Below are positions 1 through 7,813 of a stretch of DNA of 64,000 nucleotides, piece after piece. The position numbers and the translations under genes are program-made. This stretch comes from Physcocola sp002396385. GTDB taxonomy: Bacteria > Bacteroidota > Bacteroidia > Bacteroidales > Paludibacteraceae. The stretch covers positions 1-64,000 of the forward strand of contig CAMNDM010000011.1 in the NCBI GenBank assembly GCA_946535435.1. Direction: 5' to 3'. Position 1 is the first letter of the stretch. The number at the start of each line of letters is the position of its first letter. The notes beneath the pieces are model-generated. The model saw only the letters and a list, made by a program, of their open reading frames with translations, was not told the origin of the DNA and did no database searches.

Positions 1-49
1 GACCCCGAGATTACAAATCACGTGCTCTGGCCAACTGAGCTAAAGAGGC
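1..49 (-). tRNA. tRNA-Thr (UGU), 3' part outside the window
   Basis: Read on the minus strand, a tRNA begins at 49 with acceptor strand GCCTCTT, then TA, the D arm GCTC-AGTTGGCCA-GAGC, and an anticodon loop TTTGTAA whose anticodon TGT reads threonine codons. The window edge removes the T arm and the 3' acceptor strand. The anticodon stem carries one apparent T-T mismatch, so a non-functional copy cannot be fully excluded. Confidence 0.85.
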
Positions 50-295
50 AGGTGGTAAACTTACCACTTCACGCCGCTACAACCTGCTTATCGCTGCTGC
101 GGTCAAGCTCTGACGAGGTTCACAAGGAGCATGCCGAAGTGGGGCTTACCGAGCGCAAAATTAGGCGCTTTTTCTATTCCCGCCAAACTTTTCTTTCTTT
201 TTTTGACTTAATTTTTTCTATTGGATTGATGCTCACGGCTTCCCATTGTTCTTTTTTTTTACTTGTTTTGTACGCATACTAATTTCTTATTGATT

Positions 296-910
296 ATGAG
301 ACATTCTTTTTTTTGTTTTACTGCTGCTGTTTTTTCTGCGGCTTTGTCGCTAACCTCTTGCTCTTCCTCTGCGGCGTCTGCCGATGCGCAACCTTCTTCT
401 GAATTGAAGGCTTTCGATGTCCGCTCTGAATGGAAACGTAACCCGTTTACTTTTTTCGACGGCGACGGGCTCTTACTTGCGGTTGGTAAGAAAGACAATA
501 TGAATGCTATGACGATTGGGTGGGGACAATTGGGCTCCCTTTGGGGCATGGACCGCCCTGTGGTTACTGTTTTTGTGCGTAAAAGCCGTTATACCGATGC
601 TTTTATGGCAAAGAACGACTATTTCACAGTGTCGGGGTTCTCTTCTAAGTTCTCCGATGCTTTGCGTTATATGGGGACGCACTCGGGACGGGAGGGTGAC
701 AAAGTGAAAGCTACTGGGCTGCGTGTCGAGTTCTCCAAACTGGGGAATCCGCTCTTCTCTGATGCCGATATAGTTCTCGAGTGCAAAAAGATTTACCAGG
801 CTCCGTTCCAACCATCTGGCTTTGGTGATGTGGCCTGCCAGGTTTATAAAAGAGATACGTCTTTACACAATGTTTATATTGGCGAGGTGGTCAATGCGTG
901 GAGCCGTTAA
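296..910 (+). CDS. Exported lipoprotein with flavin-reductase-like domain
   Basis: The ATG at 296 is preferred because it places a typical lipoprotein signal right at the N-terminus: hydrophobic residues 5-18 and then a lipobox LTSC. The mature part (about residues 40-200) resembles the flavin reductase-like split-barrel family, with the stretches MNAMTIGWGQLGSLWG and RPVVTVFVRKSRYT, and a C-terminal segment FGDVACQVYKRD. Members of this family usually bind FMN or FAD in the cytoplasm. A Ser/Ala-rich linker after the Cys and the lipobox suggest that this one is tethered in the envelope. It stands alone: the nearest gene downstream, malic enzyme, has its own promoter. A redox role with flavin is inferred; substrate unknown. 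Confidence 0.72.
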   Translation: MRHSFFCFTAAVFSAALSLTSCSSSAASADAQPSSELKAFDVRSEWKRNPFTFFDGDGLLLAVGKKDNMNAMTIGWGQLGSLWGMDRPVVTVFVRKSRYTDAFMAKNDYFTVSGFSSKFSDALRYMGTHSGREGDKVKATGLRVEFSKLGNPLFSDADIVLECKKIYQAPFQPSGFGDVACQVYKRDTSLHNVYIGEVVNAWSR

Positions 911-1020
911 TATGTCAGATATTTTTACTTTTTGATGTTTGTTCACGCTTTCAACTACCAAAATATACATCTGGATGTTAATTTGTAATCAATTTTGTAA
1001 CTTTTACCACTTTTTTGTAT

Positions 1021-1028
1021 TAATTTTG
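1021..1028 (+). promoter_or_regulatory. Bacteroidetes -7 promoter motif for malic enzyme
   Basis: TAATTTTG matches the phylum's TAnnTTTG -7 element and lies 45 bases before the malic enzyme ATG. A TTTG at 994-997 could act as the -33 element, but its 23-base spacing is a little long. Confidence 0.5.
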
Positions 1029-1072
1029 CAGTCCGAACGCATAAGATAAGAACAAATATATAAATTTTCACT

Positions 1073-2371
1073 ATGAGCGATAAGAAAGAACTCAATCAGA
1101 AAGCGTGTGAATATCACGCACAAGGTCGCCCTGGTAAAATCCAGGTTATTCCTACCAAATCGACTGAAACACAGCAAGACCTTTCTTTGGCTTACTCTCC
1201 GGGTGTGGCTGCTCCATGTCTTGAAATCGCCGACGATGCAAGCAAGGCTTACAACTATACTGCTAAGGGTAACCTCGTTGCCGTTATCTCTAATGGTACT
1301 GCAGTACTCGGTCTTGGTAATATCGGTGCAATCGCCGGTAAACCGGTTATGGAGGGTAAGGGACTTTTGTTCAAGATTTTCGCCGATATCGATGTGTTCG
1401 ACATTGAGGTCGATGCTACTGATGTTGACAAGTTCTGCGAAACTGTTAAGGCTATCGCTCCAACTTTTGGTGGTATCAACCTCGAAGACATTAAGGCTCC
1501 AGAGTGTTTCGCTATTGAGGAACGCTTGAAACGCGAGTGTGACATCCCTCTCATGCACGACGACCAGCATGGAACTGCTATTATTTCTGCTGCAGGTCTT
1601 ATCAACGCCCTTGAGGTGGTTGGCAAGAAGATTGAAGATGTTAAGATTGTTGTTAACGGTGCTGGCGCTGCCGCTATCAGCTGTACTAAACTCTACCTCG
1701 CGTTGGGTGCTAAGAAAGAAAACGTGGTTATGCTCGACAGCCGTGGTGTTATCAGCCAAGACCGTTCTGATCTAAACGAGCAAAAACGTTTCTTCGCTAC
1801 CTCACGTACTGACATCAAGACTTTGGCCGAGGCTGTTAACGGTTGCGATGTGTTCTTGGGCCTTTCTAAGGGCGGCGTGCTCTCTCAAGATATGGTACGC
1901 ACAATGGCTAAAGACCCTATCGTCTTCGCTTTGGCTAACCCTAATCCTGAAATCACTTACGAAGACGCTACTGCTGCTCGTGAAGATATCATCATGGCAA
2001 CTGGTCGTTCCGACTATCCTAACCAGGTTAACAATGTGCTTGGTTTCCCTTACATCTTCCGTGGTGCGCTCGATACCCATGCAACTGCTATCAACGAGGC
2101 TATGAAGTTGGGTGCTGTTCGCGCGTTGGCTGCTTTGGCTAAGGAACCTGTTCCCGAATCAATCAAACAGCTTTACAAGAACCCTGATATGAAGTTCGGC
2201 CGCAACTATATTATTCCGGTTGCTTTCGACCCACGTTTGCTCGAAACTGTTGCTCCGGCTGTTGCCAAGGCTGCTATGGAAAGCGGCGTTGCTACTCACA
2301 ACATCACCGATTGGGAGGCTTACAAACAGCAGCTTCGCGATCGTATGGCTGCTCAGAAGAAGTACCGTTAA
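1073..2371 (+). CDS. Malic enzyme (short form)
   Basis: This enzyme oxidatively decarboxylates malate to pyruvate in the cytoplasm, or carboxylates pyruvate in reverse. The N-terminal malic domain has the catalytic tyrosine motif SLAYSPGVA (Tyr41) and the ISNGTAVLGLGNIG segment followed by a conserved lysine near residue 96. The metal and dicarboxylate site MHDDQHGTA follows near residue 160, and the nucleotide-binding segment VVNGAGAAA near 190. At 432 residues it lacks the C-terminal phosphotransacetylase-like domain of MaeB proteins of about 760 residues. It is a single-gene unit between its own promoter and a strong terminator. Cofactor preference (NAD or NADP) cannot be read from the sequence by eye. 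With pckA at 7.8-9.4 kb it fits C4-acid fermentation. Confidence 0.93.
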   Translation: MSDKKELNQKACEYHAQGRPGKIQVIPTKSTETQQDLSLAYSPGVAAPCLEIADDASKAYNYTAKGNLVAVISNGTAVLGLGNIGAIAGKPVMEGKGLLFKIFADIDVFDIEVDATDVDKFCETVKAIAPTFGGINLEDIKAPECFAIEERLKRECDIPLMHDDQHGTAIISAAGLINALEVVGKKIEDVKIVVNGAGAAAISCTKLYLALGAKKENVVMLDSRGVISQDRSDLNEQKRFFATSRTDIKTLAEAVNGCDVFLGLSKGGVLSQDMVRTMAKDPIVFALANPNPEITYEDATAAREDIIMATGRSDYPNQVNNVLGFPYIFRGALDTHATAINEAMKLGAVRALAALAKEPVPESIKQLYKNPDMKFGRNYIIPVAFDPRLLETVAPAVAKAAMESGVATHNITDWEAYKQQLRDRMAAQKKYR

Positions 2372-2392
2372 TTTTCGGACCTCTCCATACAT

Positions 2393-2424
2393 AAAGGTTC
2401 TGCCGCTTGGCAGGACCTTTTTTA
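2393..2424 (+). terminator. Rho-independent terminator after malic enzyme
   Basis: A 12-bp stem (2393-2404 with 2409-2420, one G-T pair) closes a GCTT loop and runs into a T tract. It lies 21 bases after the malic enzyme stop. Confidence 0.9.
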
Positions 2425-2441
2425 TTGCTTACTTTTGAACT

Positions 2442-3929
2442 ATGAACCAGAAGTATTTTTATACGGATTTTTTTGCGGGAATTGTAATCGCTTTTTTGAC
2501 GTTGGTTTACATTTTGTTCCCTTCCGAAAACTGCAGTGCCGATGCTCTTTGCTATGCGGCCGATGGCCGTTATGGAAATAACTTGTTCCAACCTCACCAT
2601 CTCCTATACACTTATTTTAACCATGTCTTATACCGTTGGGTAAGCGCGTTTGCCGAAGTTGACGCGTTGCACTTTATGGCTTTTGTTAATTCTCTTTTTG
2701 CTGGTGCGGGTTTGTGGGTCCTCTACAAATTGCTGGGGTTGCGCCAACAATGCTTGTCCCCCCTGTTGGGAACCCTGTTACTAGGCTGTTCTTTTGGCTA
2801 TATGCGTTTCTCGGTGGAGGCCGAGGCCTATATCATACCCCTGTTTTTTTCATTACTTGCCAGCTATGGCTATTGTAGGCATATAACAACTGGCCGGCAG
2901 TTCCCGTTGGTGGGTATGTCTGTCGCTGCGGCTGTGTCGGTACTTTTCCACCAGCTTTATTTGTTTTGGATGGGAGCCCTGTTCGTCGGACTTTTTATCT
3001 ACAGTAAGCGGTCGGCCCTTGTTTTTGCGCTGTTCGCACTTTTTGTGCCTGCAACCTATATGGCTGTTATTGTTCTTCACGAAGCCCTCCCTTGCTCTTT
3101 GAACAGTCTTTGGCACTATCTGGCTAGCTATTACTATTCGGGCGAAGGACACCTGTCTGTAACGGCTGTGAACCTGTTGCTGACTCCTATTAGCTTTTTC
3201 CGCACGTTTGTGCAGGTGCATGGCAGTTTGATGCATTTTACGGGTATCGTGTTTTCCATCGTCTTGCTTGGGGTTGTGTCGTTGGTTTTGGCTGTTTGCG
3301 CATTTCGTTCGTGGCGTTTTTTCAAACCTTCATACAATCGTGAATTGTTGTTCGAATGGACGATGGGTGCGGCTTTCCTTTTGCAGTTGTTTTTCGCTTT
3401 CTTAAGCGATGGTAACGCAGAGTTTATGGTTATGCTGCCTGCATTGTTTGTGTTGGCTTTTCCTGCGTTCGCTGCAGAGCGCAGCCCTTTGTATAGAACT
3501 GTGTTTGTAGGGTGTTGTTTTCTGTGGAACATGGTTGTGGCCATTGTGCCACAACATATACTGAACTATTACAATACGCAGGCGGTAGTGAAGTTTGTAA
3601 ATGAAAAGGGGAACTGCAGGTTCCTGCCTGCCGACTATTATACAACGGTCAACAGAAACTATTATGAGACTGGGGTCGATTTAGATGCGAGGTTCATTCG
3701 TCACGAAGATGCTTCCTTGCCCGATTCCCTTTTCAACGATAATGTTCCCTTATACTCTGATGTAAGGGCTTACCCGGCCCTGTACTCGCGGGCAGCGTTT
3801 GTCGCTCAGAAACAGGACAAATATGATATTATTTGTTTTAAACCCGTTTTCTCTTTCTACGGAGCTTGGGGCGAATATCAGATTGACAGTTTGTCGATTC
3901 GAAAACAAACTTTTGAAATAACGAATTAG
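2442..3929 (+). CDS. Polytopic membrane protein, GT-C-like
   Basis: The 495-residue protein starts with a transmembrane helix (residues 8-27). A first loop follows with acidic residues (Asp34 in the segment SADALCYAADG) and the segment FQPHHLLYTYF, and then about nine more hydrophobic segments up to residue 380. A soluble C-terminal domain of about 110 residues ends the protein. An acidic first loop followed by many helices is the layout of GT-C glycosyltransferases (ArnT/PMT-like), which use polyprenyl-phosphate sugars, but I see no decisive family motif. The ATG is only 17 bases after the malic enzyme terminator. The carbonic anhydrase gene follows after 12 bases, so the two may be cotranscribed. 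Confidence 0.6.
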   Translation: MNQKYFYTDFFAGIVIAFLTLVYILFPSENCSADALCYAADGRYGNNLFQPHHLLYTYFNHVLYRWVSAFAEVDALHFMAFVNSLFAGAGLWVLYKLLGLRQQCLSPLLGTLLLGCSFGYMRFSVEAEAYIIPLFFSLLASYGYCRHITTGRQFPLVGMSVAAAVSVLFHQLYLFWMGALFVGLFIYSKRSALVFALFALFVPATYMAVIVLHEALPCSLNSLWHYLASYYYSGEGHLSVTAVNLLLTPISFFRTFVQVHGSLMHFTGIVFSIVLLGVVSLVLAVCAFRSWRFFKPSYNRELLFEWTMGAAFLLQLFFAFLSDGNAEFMVMLPALFVLAFPAFAAERSPLYRTVFVGCCFLWNMVVAIVPQHILNYYNTQAVVKFVNEKGNCRFLPADYYTTVNRNYYETGVDLDARFIRHEDASLPDSLFNDNVPLYSDVRAYPALYSRAAFVAQKQDKYDIICFKPVFSFYGAWGEYQIDSLSIRKQTFEITN

Positions 3930-3941
3930 ATTTTTTCTTTT

Positions 3942-4484
3942 ATGATTGATCAAATTATTGCCTTTAACAGAACTTTTGTCGAGCAGAAGAATTACGAACG
4001 CTATTTGACTAGCAAGTATCCCGATAAAAAACTGGCCGTGCTCTCATGTATGGACACTCGGTTGACCGAACTTCTTCCTGCCGCCCTTGGCTTGAAGAAT
4101 GGTGATGCCAAAATCATTAAAAATGCTGGTGGTCTGGTTATTTCTGCTTTCGATTCGGCTATGCGCAGCCTTATTGTGGCTATTTATGAATTGGGAGTGG
4201 AGGAGATTATGGTGGTGGCCCATTCTCATTGTGGCGCCTGTCATATGAGTTATGACCATTTCCACCATGCGATGATTGAGCGTGGCGTGACCGACGAAAC
4301 CCTCGACACTATCCGTAAATGTGGTATTGATTTGAATCACTGGTTAGAGGGCTTTAAAGATACGCCTGAATCTGTCCGCAAAACGGTCGAAACCATTAAA
4401 ACACATCCGCTTGTTCCTAACGATATTGTCGTTAGAGGATTTATCATTGATTCTGAAACAGGTGAACTGGATGAAGTCAAATGA
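3942..4484 (+). CDS. Beta-class carbonic anhydrase
   Basis: The enzyme interconverts CO2 and bicarbonate. The zinc ligands and catalytic dyad are visible: CMDTR (Cys36, Asp38, Arg40) and HSHC (His94, Cys97), followed by GAC. The length of 180 residues is normal for the compact beta-class proteins. Bicarbonate supply would suit an organism that carboxylates PEP and acyl-CoA, and pckA and a carboxylase beta subunit lie within 7 kb. It lies 12 bases after the membrane protein gene, likely in one transcript, and converges with the YejM-like gene, whose stop codon is 6 bases away. Confidence 0.93.
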   Translation: MIDQIIAFNRTFVEQKNYERYLTSKYPDKKLAVLSCMDTRLTELLPAALGLKNGDAKIIKNAGGLVISAFDSAMRSLIVAIYELGVEEIMVVAHSHCGACHMSYDHFHHAMIERGVTDETLDTIRKCGIDLNHWLEGFKDTPESVRKTVETIKTHPLVPNDIVVRGFIIDSETGELDEVK

Positions 4485-4490
4485 ACCTGT

Positions 4491-6320
4491 TTAATGCTGG
4501 TAGAAACTTTCTATAGTTCTTAACACCTGGTTCACACGGTTTGTATCTAATGGTTGGTTCGTCAAGTGGTTCAGGTGTCGGTCTGTTATCTGGTAGTTCC
4601 CGTCGTAGAAGAGGTCGGTAATGTTGCCGTTCTCTTCGGTTATAGCCATGCCGTTGTAACCGTCGCAGACCATATAGTCGCGTTTTGTGGTGTCAAATAG
4701 CGAACGTCCTACTGTGTAGTCGCTTACATCGTTGGTCACTCCCAATACGTCTTGCATTAGTGTGGCTGCCAAATCGAAATGCGATGTCCAATGGGTGAAG
4801 GTGGCTGGTTGCCGGCCGGTTGTGTAATAGAGTAGTGGCACTTGCACTTGTTCGGGACTGAAATTGCCATTATGTCCCCAGAAATTCTTTTTGTTCTCGT
4901 TGAATTCTTGTCCGTGGTCGCCTGTTACAATAATGACGCTATTCTCCATCATGCCCTCTTCTTCAAGTGCCTTTATTACTTCTGCAAAGTAGCCGTCAAG
5001 GTAGTAGAGCATATTTTTGTAGAGGTTGTAGAAGGGGGTCGGCTCGGTGCTGTTGTTTACCTCTAAGTAGAGTGGTGCTTCCCATGTGGGTTGGAAGGGC
5101 GCTTTGTATTCACTGCTGTCGGGCAGAATCATGCTGTGGAGTGAGTCGAAGAATAAGAGTGAGAAAATAGGGTTCTTACTCTTATTCTCCTTTATGCCGG
5201 CAATAAAGTTCTGTGCAAGGTTGCGGTCTCTCTCCCAGGCTTTGCTCCCCTCTGTAGCTCCACATTGCTTCGCCTCTTTTACGAATACGTTTTTATCGAA
5301 TGCGGGGTTTTGCATCGAGGCGCTTGGGTAGAGCCTGATGTCGTACTTCTCTTTTTTCAACTCGTCAATCAACACCGGGCTGATTTGCTGCTCCATGAAG
5401 TCGTACCAGTAGGTGCCCGGTAATCCGTAAAACATACTGAATACTCCGTTCCTTGTGCAGTTTCCTCCGCTATAATGGTGGCTGAATTGGTTGCATCTTT
5501 TCGCAAATTTGCAGATGTTCGGACAGTAGGCACTGTCCATGCTGTTATAGGTCCAAGAATCCAGCACTATCATTATTATATTTTTCCCGCTTCCAGTTCC
5601 TTTGATTGCCTGTTTGGGATAGTTGTATTGGTGTCCGCGCAGGTTCATTTCTCCAGCAAAGGGAGCTTCTCCTCCTAATGTCGCCAACAGTGGAAAGTAT
5701 CTGTCGCAACGGGTTATTGTCTTCTCGTTTTTGGCGGCTGCCACGGCGTGCACCAGTTGGCAACATGCGTAAATTCCCAGTATTGAGGCGACCAGCACAA
5801 TTTGTTTCTTGAATCTTATTCGTTTTGCTAGTTTTTGTCCCATTTTGAACAGGAAGACTTGAAACAGGAAGAGTAGCGCTATAATGACAATTGCGGCTAT
5901 CCACATTCCAGTGCTTAACTCAAATACTTGTCCTGCCCCCGGACCCAATAGCTGTTCGGTTACCGTGCTGTTGAAGTGAAAACGGTATAGGAAGAAAATG
6001 TATGAGTCTAACAAAATGTATACAAGGAATATCCCATATAAGATGGCGCTACTTACCATACAGGTGGCTGTCGCCCGCTTTTTGCTGAAATACGAAACGG
6101 GTAGGAATGCTATTAGGTATGGTATGAGCGACAAAAAGAAAAAGTGGCTGATGGAGAATGCGTAAAGGTATATGGTTTCGCCTATATTCTCTGTCGGATA
6201 TGTCACCGCCAGATAGTGGTAGGAGATAAGGTTGAGTAATACGGCATTTAGGACGGCCATCCACAGACCTGTTTTTAGAAGGGTCCCGTTCTTTTTTATT
6301 ATCTCTTTTATGTTTTCCAT
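4491..6320 (-). CDS. YejM/PbgA-like inner-membrane hydrolase (sulfatase fold)
   Basis: The ATG at 6320 is preferred over an in-frame ATG at 6485 because the extra 55 residues look like untranslated leader, and translation from 6320 begins just before the first membrane helix. The protein has 609 residues. Five hydrophobic segments lie in the first 200 residues. The rest is an alkaline phosphatase-superfamily domain, with IIMIVLDSW (metal-binding Asp254), the presumed Thr nucleophile in GGNCTRNG (Thr289), and VTGDHGQEF near residue 460. E. coli YejM (586 residues) has the same architecture and controls LpxC and lipopolysaccharide levels rather than acting as a sulfatase. A catalytic role such as phosphoethanolamine or glycerol-phosphate transfer is equally possible. 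Confidence 0.8.
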   Translation of the reverse strand: MENIKEIIKKNGTLLKTGLWMAVLNAVLLNLISYHYLAVTYPTENIGETIYLYAFSISHFFFLSLIPYLIAFLPVSYFSKKRATATCMVSSAILYGIFLVYILLDSYIFFLYRFHFNSTVTEQLLGPGAGQVFELSTGMWIAAIVIIALLFLFQVFLFKMGQKLAKRIRFKKQIVLVASILGIYACCQLVHAVAAAKNEKTITRCDRYFPLLATLGGEAPFAGEMNLRGHQYNYPKQAIKGTGSGKNIIMIVLDSWTYNSMDSAYCPNICKFAKRCNQFSHHYSGGNCTRNGVFSMFYGLPGTYWYDFMEQQISPVLIDELKKEKYDIRLYPSASMQNPAFDKNVFVKEAKQCGATEGSKAWERDRNLAQNFIAGIKENKSKNPIFSLLFFDSLHSMILPDSSEYKAPFQPTWEAPLYLEVNNSTEPTPFYNLYKNMLYYLDGYFAEVIKALEEEGMMENSVIIVTGDHGQEFNENKKNFWGHNGNFSPEQVQVPLLYYTTGRQPATFTHWTSHFDLAATLMQDVLGVTNDVSDYTVGRSLFDTTKRDYMVCDGYNGMAITEENGNITDLFYDGNYQITDRHLNHLTNQPLDTNRVNQVLRTIESFYQH

Positions 6321-6547
6321 TTCGCTTTTATAAATAGTTATGCAAAAGTACAAATATCTTACGAATTCTCTAAGATGGTGCATTACCTCTAGGGTTTTAT
6401 GCCTATGAGCTACGCTTTCTTTCTTGTGGTTTCTAATTATCCTGTCCCTCCTGTTTTTTGCTAAAATTAATTGACATAGTGACATAATTTGGCAAAATAT
6501 ATTGTTATATTAGCGCATTCGAAAACTTAATTCTAAGGAGGTTAATT

Positions 6548-6790
6548 ATGTTTAAATGGTTTCATAATCTGACAACTGGAGAGACTGACTATTTTAACGA
6601 AACAAGTTCGTCTGACAGCTATGTGGAAGGCTACGATTCAAATGGCGATTTCCATCACATCAACAAGTGCGGTAGTATGGGTATTGATTCTTATACGGGT
6701 GATACCTATTACGAGATGGGCGGTGGTTTTGGAAAGTCTGGTTTTTCACACTCTTCTTTTGATGATGACGATGATCGTTTTGGATTTTAA
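6548..6790 (+). CDS. Small acidic hypothetical protein, 80 aa
   Basis: No family recognised. The protein is rich in Asp, Ser, Gly and Tyr, has no signal peptide or membrane segment, and ends in a run of five Asp residues followed by RFGF. The repeated pattern of Asp, Gly and Ser (YDSNGDFHHI, IDSYTGDTYYE) is consistent with a small beta-rich fold. A perfect AAGGAGG sits at 6535-6541, 6 bases before the ATG. This is unusual here, because most genes in the window have no Shine-Dalgarno. It is followed after 14 bases by an exported protein, probably in one transcript. Confidence 0.65.
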   Translation: MFKWFHNLTTGETDYFNETSSSDSYVEGYDSNGDFHHINKCGSMGIDSYTGDTYYEMGGGFGKSGFSHSSFDDDDDRFGF

Positions 6791-6804
6791 TAGTATTGTT
6801 TGAT

Positions 6805-7434
6805 ATGAAAGTTAAATTTCTGATAGCTACTTTGTTTTCTATTGTAACTCTGACCTGCTTCGCTAAAGGTGGTAAACAGGACGTTTCTGTGGTTGATTCT
6901 TATGTTTTCTATGGGGTTAATTTCTCTAAATGCCACACTTTCGGTTGGGGACAGAATCCAGAGCAGACTCTTGGTGCTCTTTCTGAAATTAACGGGTTGT
7001 TTATTTCGGAAATGGACAAATACGATATAAGGAAGTTCTTGAAGAAGAATGTGGATAATATGGATGTCGATGTTTCTGTTAAACAGACTTTGAACCGAGA
7101 TCCGAAAACATTGGAAACGTATAATGAAACCGAACGCCTGTCTGTCGATACCATCAAAAATGTCATTAAAGGTCTTGAACTTAAAGAAAATAAAGGGTAT
7201 GGCTTGATGATTTTTGCTGATTTCTTGAATAAAAAGAAACAGGTTGGCATTTATCAGTATGTTTTCTTTGATATCGCAAGTCGCGAGATTGTTGAAACAT
7301 GGGAGGCTACTGGTGAAGCTGGTGGTTTCGGATTCAGAAATTATTGGGCTAAGTCGGTGTACAATACGCTGAAGACCAATAGTTTCAAAAAACTGTATTA
7401 CCGTGGTACAGAACTAGGCAATTCACAGAATTAG
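6805..7434 (+). CDS. Exported hypothetical protein, 209 aa
   Basis: The ATG at 6805 gives a clean signal peptide (Lys2, Lys4, a hydrophobic core, then TCFAKG), so it is chosen over an in-frame TTG at 6796. The mature protein has no recognised motif. It contains GYGLMIFADFLNKKKQ and an IVETWEATGEAGG stretch, which suggest an alpha/beta fold. It lies 14 bases after the small acidic protein gene. The function is unknown. Confidence 0.65.
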   Translation: MKVKFLIATLFSIVTLTCFAKGGKQDVSVVDSYVFYGVNFSKCHTFGWGQNPEQTLGALSEINGLFISEMDKYDIRKFLKKNVDNMDVDVSVKQTLNRDPKTLETYNETERLSVDTIKNVIKGLELKENKGYGLMIFADFLNKKKQVGIYQYVFFDIASREIVETWEATGEAGGFGFRNYWAKSVYNTLKTNSFKKLYYRGTELGNSQN

Positions 7435-7538
7435 TAGGTAAGTGTACGTTCCAAAACCCAGAGAAAAGGAATTGCCCTTATGTATAGTTGTGTTGTCAGT
7501 AAGCACGGAGTGAACTACATTTTTTAATTCTAGTCACT

Positions 7539-7706
7539 ATGGCAAAGAAAGAGTTTACCCGGCTTTTTGATTTGTCTGCACTCTCTGTTGGTGAAATTCG
7601 TGAATATGCCGATCTCCCATTCCGGGGTAAAGAGCATCCGATGGTGATTCCCAGCGATGAAATGGTGGAGTTAATAAAGAGTGGCAAGGCAAAGATGAAG
7701 CTATGA
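7539..7706 (+). CDS. Small hypothetical protein, 55 aa
   Basis: A complete short reading frame, ATG at 7539 to TGA at 7706, codes for a basic protein that begins MAKKEFTRLFDLSALSVGEI and ends KMKL. It has ordinary codon use and a predicted helix near the C-terminus (DEMVELIKSGKAKMKL). It points toward pckA, and a bidirectional terminator separates the two. No family recognised. It is below many gene callers' cutoffs and could be spurious. Confidence 0.45.
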   Translation: MAKKEFTRLFDLSALSVGEIREYADLPFRGKEHPMVIPSDEMVELIKSGKAKMKL

Positions 7707-7751
7707 GGGCTTAAATCGGTTTGAATAACTATTGATTCTAAGCAAAGCCAC

Positions 7752-7790
7752 AAAAAAATAGCGGTCGTTTATAACGACCGCTATTTTTAT
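7752..7790. terminator. Bidirectional terminator between the 55-aa gene and pckA
   Basis: A 13-bp perfect stem (7757-7769 with 7773-7785) with a 3-base loop is flanked by an A run on the left and a T run on the right. It can therefore stop transcripts from both sides. Confidence 0.88.
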
Positions 7791-7813
7791 ATAGGAATTC
7801 TAATGAATTCAGA

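Noticed and set aside
1004..1759. 251-codon minus-strand frame antisense to malic enzyme
   Set aside because: It overlaps a clear malic enzyme gene, has no recognised domain, and is an artefact of codon bias in the real gene.
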